Part shown: positions 59,549 through 64,000 of the stretch, one piece after another | Layout of the letters: the number at the start of each line of letters is the position of its first letter | Numbering within the stretch: position 1 is the stretch's first letter | NCBI GenBank assembly: GCA_024741835.1 | Contig: JAENRP010000137.1 | Coordinates: 44,463 to 108,462, forward strand | Reading direction: 5' to 3' | DNA from: Diplocarpon mali | Taxonomy: Eukaryota; Ascomycota; Leotiomycetes; Helotiales; Drepanopezizaceae | Length of the DNA: 64,000 bases | Program-made: the position numbers and the translations under genes | Notes under the pieces: generated by a model | What the model was told of the DNA's origin: nothing | What the model saw: the letters and a program-made list of their open reading frames with translations, nothing else | Databases searched by the model: none

Positions 59549-60299
59549 ACCTTCGCGAACGCGGTTGGGGCGGTGCTTTTTGGGGTTTGGTTTTGGTTTT
59601 GGTGTCTTTTGGTGTTTCCCCCCCCCCCCTCTATATTTTTTTTTTGGCAATGCGACCACGCCACCGAGTTTCATTTGTCCGGGCGTGGCTGGGTATTTTC
59701 GGCTCAGATACTCTGGTAGTATGTTGAGGGCCTCCTTTCAATCTCTCTCGCGCTAGATGCTGGAGCTGGGTTTGGGCGCGACGGGACGCCGCAGGGACGG
59801 GACGATTTCCGGCCGAACGATGTATTATTTGCAAAGATGGATTCAGGGCGGGGGATGTACAGACGACGTAGAGAGTTCTATATGATACCAATTTCTATTG
59901 AATGTATAAAGTCACCCGAGCACTCCGGACTGCTTGCCGGCCCCGTTCCAGGAAATAGACGGGTATCACTGGGGTGTGGTTAGGCCTGCTGCCGGCCGGT
60001 CTGACGCGATCCCAAGCCTGCTCGACCCTGTCTGCAGGAGCCTTTTCTGTACCGTACCGGCGTACCGGGGCGTCCGGGGCCCAAGGATCGCAAACGAGCC
60101 CGTCAGCAACTCACACGCACCGCTCGGCGGCGGCGGCCCCTGGTATCACGTCATGCCAGGTACCCGGCGGACTTATCCACTGGCATGGGTCGAAGAAGCG
60201 CAGTCTGTTCTTCGTCGTCGTCTTCTTCTGCGTGTACTCCTTTGCGATCCTCTGCTTCGACTCCTTTGCTATCTTCTCGTTCTTCGTCGCCTTCTTACT
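59549..60299. other. Intergenic low-complexity region
   Basis: Contains a poly-C/T stretch (about 59619-59642). No gene supported; 3' flanks of two convergent genes. Confidence 0.45.
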
Positions 60300-61188
60300 C
60301 TACTCCCTCTCCTCCTTGAACCTCTTCTCCTCCCTCTCCTCCCTCTCTTCCCTCTCCTCCCTCTCCTCCCTCTCCTCCCTCCCTCCCCTCTCCTCCCTCT
60401 CCCCTCTCCCCCCCCTCTTCCTCTTCCTCCCCCCTCTCACCGCCAGCGACTCCCCACCCGATCCCCGGGCGGCCCCCCCCTCCCCCAGTAGCTCCACCAC
60501 CTCCCCCAATTTCCCGACCACCTTCTCCAGCAGGGCGTGGATCTGCCGGAGCTGGTCCTCCGCGGCCTACACCCGGTTAGCCGATACCGTGCCGGGTTGG
60601 TCTCCCAAGCTCACCCGCTGTCCCGCCAGAGCGCGGTCCAGCCTCTCTCCCACCGCCCGGGCCTCCTCCAGGCTGGAGTGGGCCATCTCCTCCCGCGTGC
60701 GGGGATCGCTGGACGAGGCGACGTCCAGAATCTCCTTGATGGCGCGGGCGGCGAGCGACACCGCCTGGTCCAGGGCCAGCTCGGCGGCGGCCTCCGCGCC
60801 GGGCGTCGAGCCGGCCGGGGCGCCCGTCGCACGAGCCGCCACGGCGGCCATGAGTGCCGTGTACTCCGGCGCGACAAACTGCGGCAACTATGTACGGCGT
60901 TGGCAACCCGGCCCGACCAAGCCGGTCCGAGGATCACTTACCGGCGAGCACGGCGACTTCTTCTCGTCGCACCAGGCGCACTTCTTGCTCGTCGCTTTGT
61001 CGTACCGGCACCGGTGCCCGGGCTCCGACACCAGGCGCCGAACGCACCGCATGCAATGGCTGCGAAACGCCGCGGGCAAGCACCCCGACGGCACTGGGAT
61101 AGGCACTACACGATCAGCCTGCCGGCCCGTCAAACCCGGGAAAAGGGGACTTACTGATGTCGCGGTTGATATTGCTGGCGTCCGAGAT
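60300..61188 (-). CDS. Hypothetical protein with variant Zn2Cys6-like motif and charged tail (5' end unresolved)
   Basis: Four exons are supported by splice sites and frame (61188-61155, 61093-60942, 60887-60615, 60566-60300); one or more upstream exons are probably missing. Exon 2 encodes HCMRCVRRLVSEPGHRC, then YDKATSKKCAWCDEKKSPC, that is C-x2-C-x11-C-x9-C-x2-C-x6-C. This resembles a Zn2Cys6 cluster except that the first loop is 11 residues instead of 6. A helical Ala/Glu-rich segment follows (EAAAELALDQAVSLAARAI), then LRQIHALLEKVVGKLGEVVE (amphipathic). The tail is Lys/Arg/Glu-rich with REE repeats and a nuclear-localisation-like GGRKRKRGGRGER. Similar Cys-motif hypothetical proteins exist in other ascomycetes as I recall. 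Nucleic-acid binding is plausible but unproven. Confidence 0.6.
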
Positions 61189-62008
61189 CTTATTGTTAGC
61201 CTGCCGTATGCCTATAGTTCATTTCCCCCCCCCCTGGCTCATACTTACTATGGTTGGTGATCGGTGGAGTAGGAAACCCCAGGTTAGGACTAGGGAAGAG
61301 AAACTTTATATTCTGGGGAGCCCCACCTTTCCCATCCCGTTGGCATACCGACGAGGTCTTGGCAACTGCCATCACAACAACGCCTTGGAGAAGTCGAGAG
61401 GTGATTCGAGCGAGACGGGCTTGTATGAGAATACTGCAAAGATAAAACCCAAGCAGCACTGCCAAGTATCACGAGTGCTCCGCTTCGGACCGAGCCGCGG
61501 AGGACCGTGGCACGTGGAGCAATGTGCCGGATCAACATGCAGATCTGATAGCCTCAGTTGTCTTGCAAACCTCGCCGATTTTAGACAGTACACACAAGTG
61601 GTCCATGGAAGGCACATCACATCAACATACGACATCTCCAGGTGTGGTTCGGTGAATGGTCATCGGCATCACCAAATGTCGATTGATATGAGCGCAGTGA
61701 GTGATTTCCGTCCACCCCGCAATATTATGTACAGTGGTATCGTGCTATGCCCAAACAACGACACCCTTCCATGCAGATGTGAGCAAACCGCAAAGAACGC
61801 TGCAGCAAAAATATGGATCCGCAGGCCACGCCCAGCACCGGAGCGAAAATCCGGCATTACATCGAGCGAGTCTGCAGTCCAGAGCCTAAAATACGCCACC
61901 CTCTTCACACAGGGTGACGGATATCCATGGCCTAGGACTCAGAAACTGAGCGACGCATAAGACCCGACGACAGACAGCAGAGGTCTTGGCGGGGGTATCA
62001 ATCAAAAG
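61189..62008. other. Intergenic or undetected 5' exons of the Cys-motif gene
   Basis: An 87-codon minus-strand frame (61372-61635) is rich in Cys and His but cannot be joined convincingly to the downstream exons. A 267-codon plus-strand frame (61157-61960) lacks recognisable features. Confidence 0.4.
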
Positions 62009-63132
62009 CTACGCTGCGGGAACAGCACCCGTCGCAGTAGCCTCGTACTGACCCTCGCCAGCGACGAGACCGCCGGGGCGCGCCTCGGCGTGGCCGGGAG
62101 CATCCTTCTCGCGATCGGCGACAACATGGGGGTTGACGTGGTGATAGTAGCTCATCGGTGGCTGATCGTAGTCGCGAATATGCAGACCAAGGATTCTCGG
62201 GTCGATCGAGCGATGGCCATAGATCAAGATGGCGCCGAAGATGGGTTTGGCGAGAACATCAAGGACGCTGTAGAAGATAGCCTCGGAATCGGGAGAGATG
62301 ACATTTCCTCCCTCCGAAAGACCCCAGGCGACGGGGTACAGGAACCAGAGGAACATGGTCCAACCACCGCAAAGCATGTACGTCTGGCGAACAGACTCGT
62401 TGATCCCTCTGGCATGGTGTTGACCCACAACCAGGACCTGGTAGCCGATGAAGAACAGAGCAACGGTGGCAAAGACGAAGTAGCCCCATTTGTACGACGA
62501 AGCGACGAGGGCGCCGACGAGACCGGTGACGATCATGATCTCGTCAATGAGGAGTGTGTAGAGGATGGTTGGCCAGGGGAGCCCAGCGGTGAGGAGGACG
62601 TCGAGGAGCAGCAGCTGCGGGGCCGTCAGCGGATAAGCATTAGCACCGAGTAGCAAACACTCACGGGTGTAGTAATCACCCAGTCGATGTACCGAACATA
62701 GAAGATCTCGCGGTAGAGGCCACTAACTCTCGGGTTACTTCGAACGAACTCGACAGGGATGGCGGCATAGCCCAGGTTCGAGGCCATGGTGAAGTAGGCG
62801 ATAGAGGCAACCAGGGTGATACCGGCCGTGATGTCTGCACGCGCAACTCAGCAGGGGTTGGCAGGAAAAAGTCGAGATCTGCCGGTAGGGTGGTTGGCGT
62901 CGACGCGGGTCGTGTCTGACTTACAGTAAAAGATCCTATGGGGACGAGCCACCCGGAAGCTGAACCCCATAAAGATCAGGGTAGACATGGCCATAACCGC
63001 CGTGACGGCCCAGTAGACATTCGAGCCATGAGTCGTGATGTTGATGTCCGAGGCTGCTGGGTAGAGGAACATATTGGGGTTGGCCAGCAGAGCATCGTTG
63101 GCCCGAGCCACGAGCGGTAACGACGCGGACAT
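62009..63132 (-). CDS. Microbial-type rhodopsin, probable light-driven proton pump
   Basis: Three exons (63132-62925, 62834-62665, 62614-62009) give 327 residues with seven membrane helices. Helix C reads YVRYIDWVITTP then LLLLDVLLTAG: the Arg, the Asp in RYxDW (bacteriorhodopsin D85 position) and the Asp in LLLLD (D96 position) are all kept. Helix G has YSVLDVLAKPIFGAILI, with the retinal Schiff-base lysine and the preceding complex-counterion Asp. Both proton-acceptor and proton-donor acids are present, so a pump of the Leptosphaeria-rhodopsin or CarO type is more likely than a sensory or lysine-less opsin-related protein. The helix C/D part IDEIMIVTGLVGALVASSYK fits fungal pumps. No carotenoid genes are adjacent. 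Confidence 0.93.
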
Positions 63133-63857
63133 TGTGACTGAGGGCGTCCACCGAAGCAGGAGATGATGAAATGGGGGGGGAGTATGAGTGGGATGATAAT
63201 TGGGGAGCAAAGACGATGCAACTATGCAGATAATCCAAAAATACTATGGAGTAACGGAGAGGATGTGCTTGAAGTGATGGAGTGGAGGAGAAGAGGAAAA
63301 GATGGATGAGAAGGCAGCTTGACTATATGAAGGGTGCCAAGACAATGATTTGGTGGGGGGGGCGGAGAGGGGGAAGGAAGGGGAAGGGGAAAGGGGAAGG
63401 CACGTCCGACAGAGTGTTGATGTTGACCGGTGATGCAGCGCACGGGAAAGAGCGGGAAGAGGGAGAGGGAGAGAAGAGGAAATGACGTTGTCGAGGGAAA
63501 TCCCGGCCGTTCGGGGCTGGGAGGAGAACTGAGGTAAGTCAACATCTGCGGTTTTGCAGAGTCCCAACCCATCGGTGTTGGAGGAAGTGGAACCTCGATG
63601 CTGCTCGGATGCAAGCTTTCCTACTCAGATGCAAGCTTTCCTGCTCAGATGCAAGCTTTCCACGCGAGAGAGCTGCTGCCCCGCACCTCGAGGCAGGAAG
63701 AGCTTCTTCCGCGAGCCCTGGGTGGTATGCTCTGTGCCCGTGGAGGCTGGTTCTGAGAGTGGTATGGTGCGGTGGAAGTGAAGGTAAACAAAGAAAAGGG
63801 GAGAAGGGGGGAGAGCTCGGTATGGCCTGGGGCGCATCGGCACCTGGATGACCTACA
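63133..63857. other. Rhodopsin upstream region
   Basis: Promoter side of the rhodopsin gene, with purine-rich stretches (63355-63400, 63440-63480). No further gene seen. Confidence 0.45.
63601..63660. repeat. 20-bp tandem repeat, three units
   Basis: CTGCTCGGATGCAAGCTTTC, CTACTCAGATGCAAGCTTTC and CTGCTCAGATGCAAGCTTTC occur head to tail, starting at 63601, 63621 and 63641, about 470 bp upstream of the rhodopsin start codon. Confidence 0.9.
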
Positions 63858-64000
63858 CGTATATGTGTATGTATATATATACGTATACATATATATACAT
63901 ATATACATATATACATATATATATACATATATACATATATACATATATACATATATACATATATACATATATACATATATACATATATACATATATACAT
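63858..64000. repeat. (ATATATAC)n microsatellite running off the window edge
   Basis: ATATACAT units in near-perfect array to the last base. Open frames here are artefacts. Confidence 0.95.

Noticed and set aside
59974..61260. 428-codon plus-strand open frame
   Set aside because: It is antisense to the Cys-motif gene, whose splice sites and frame are coherent; the Ser/Leu/Pro runs come from the complement of REE codons and pyrimidine repeats.
61157..61960. 267-codon plus-strand open frame
   Set aside because: No domain, no codon structure and partly antisense to the first exons of the Cys-motif gene.
63539..64000. Minus-strand 153-codon frame starting with repeated Tyr/Ile/Met
   Set aside because: Translation of the ATATATAC microsatellite.

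Overview
The window is nuclear DNA of a filamentous ascomycete (Pezizomycotina). The evidence is many 45-60 nt GT-AG introns with CTAAT/CTAAC branch sites, fungal-type orthologues (kapC-type bZIP, Dad4, Slh1-type helicase, fungal TMEM16 and a fungal rhodopsin), and transposon relics whose damage looks like repeat-induced point mutation (RIP). A Leotiomycete is my best guess, but only an impression. Products are identified by motif recognition and exons by splice-site logic plus reading frame; no database search was possible.

The left part (about 1-35 kb) is a gene-poor, repeat-rich mosaic. Apparently intact genes are a membrane protein cut by the window edge, a metallophosphoesterase divergent from a TMEM16 scramblase, an aromatic-amino-acid-type PLP decarboxylase, an intron-bearing tRNA-Asn, an Ash2/Bre2-like COMPASS subunit, a Cys-rich GPI-type surface protein, a possible 75-residue zinc-ribbon-like protein and an NmrA-like protein. 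Between them lie decayed genes: a sugar transporter, a GH3 glucosidase, and a RING-H2 ligase split by a solo LTR. Mobile elements include a MITE-like inverted repeat with diverged relatives, two Tc1/mariner relics, a short gag-only Ty1/copia-type element and two solo LTRs of the same family with perfect 5-bp target duplications.

The centre (36.6-52.8 kb) is gene-dense and conserved: an Slh1/ASCC3 Ski2-like helicase, a KapC bZIP factor, Arp5, Dad4, Ies6, Got1 and profilin. Arp5 and Ies6, which form one module of the INO80 remodeller, lie about 1 kb apart with only Dad4 between them. Dad4 and Ies6 diverge from a 200-bp shared promoter.

The right part (52.8-64 kb) is more GC-rich and full of low-complexity DNA and microsatellites. 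It carries a long disordered protein, a protein with a variant six-cysteine motif and an acidic/basic tail, and a microbial rhodopsin that keeps the retinal lysine and both proton-pump aspartates.
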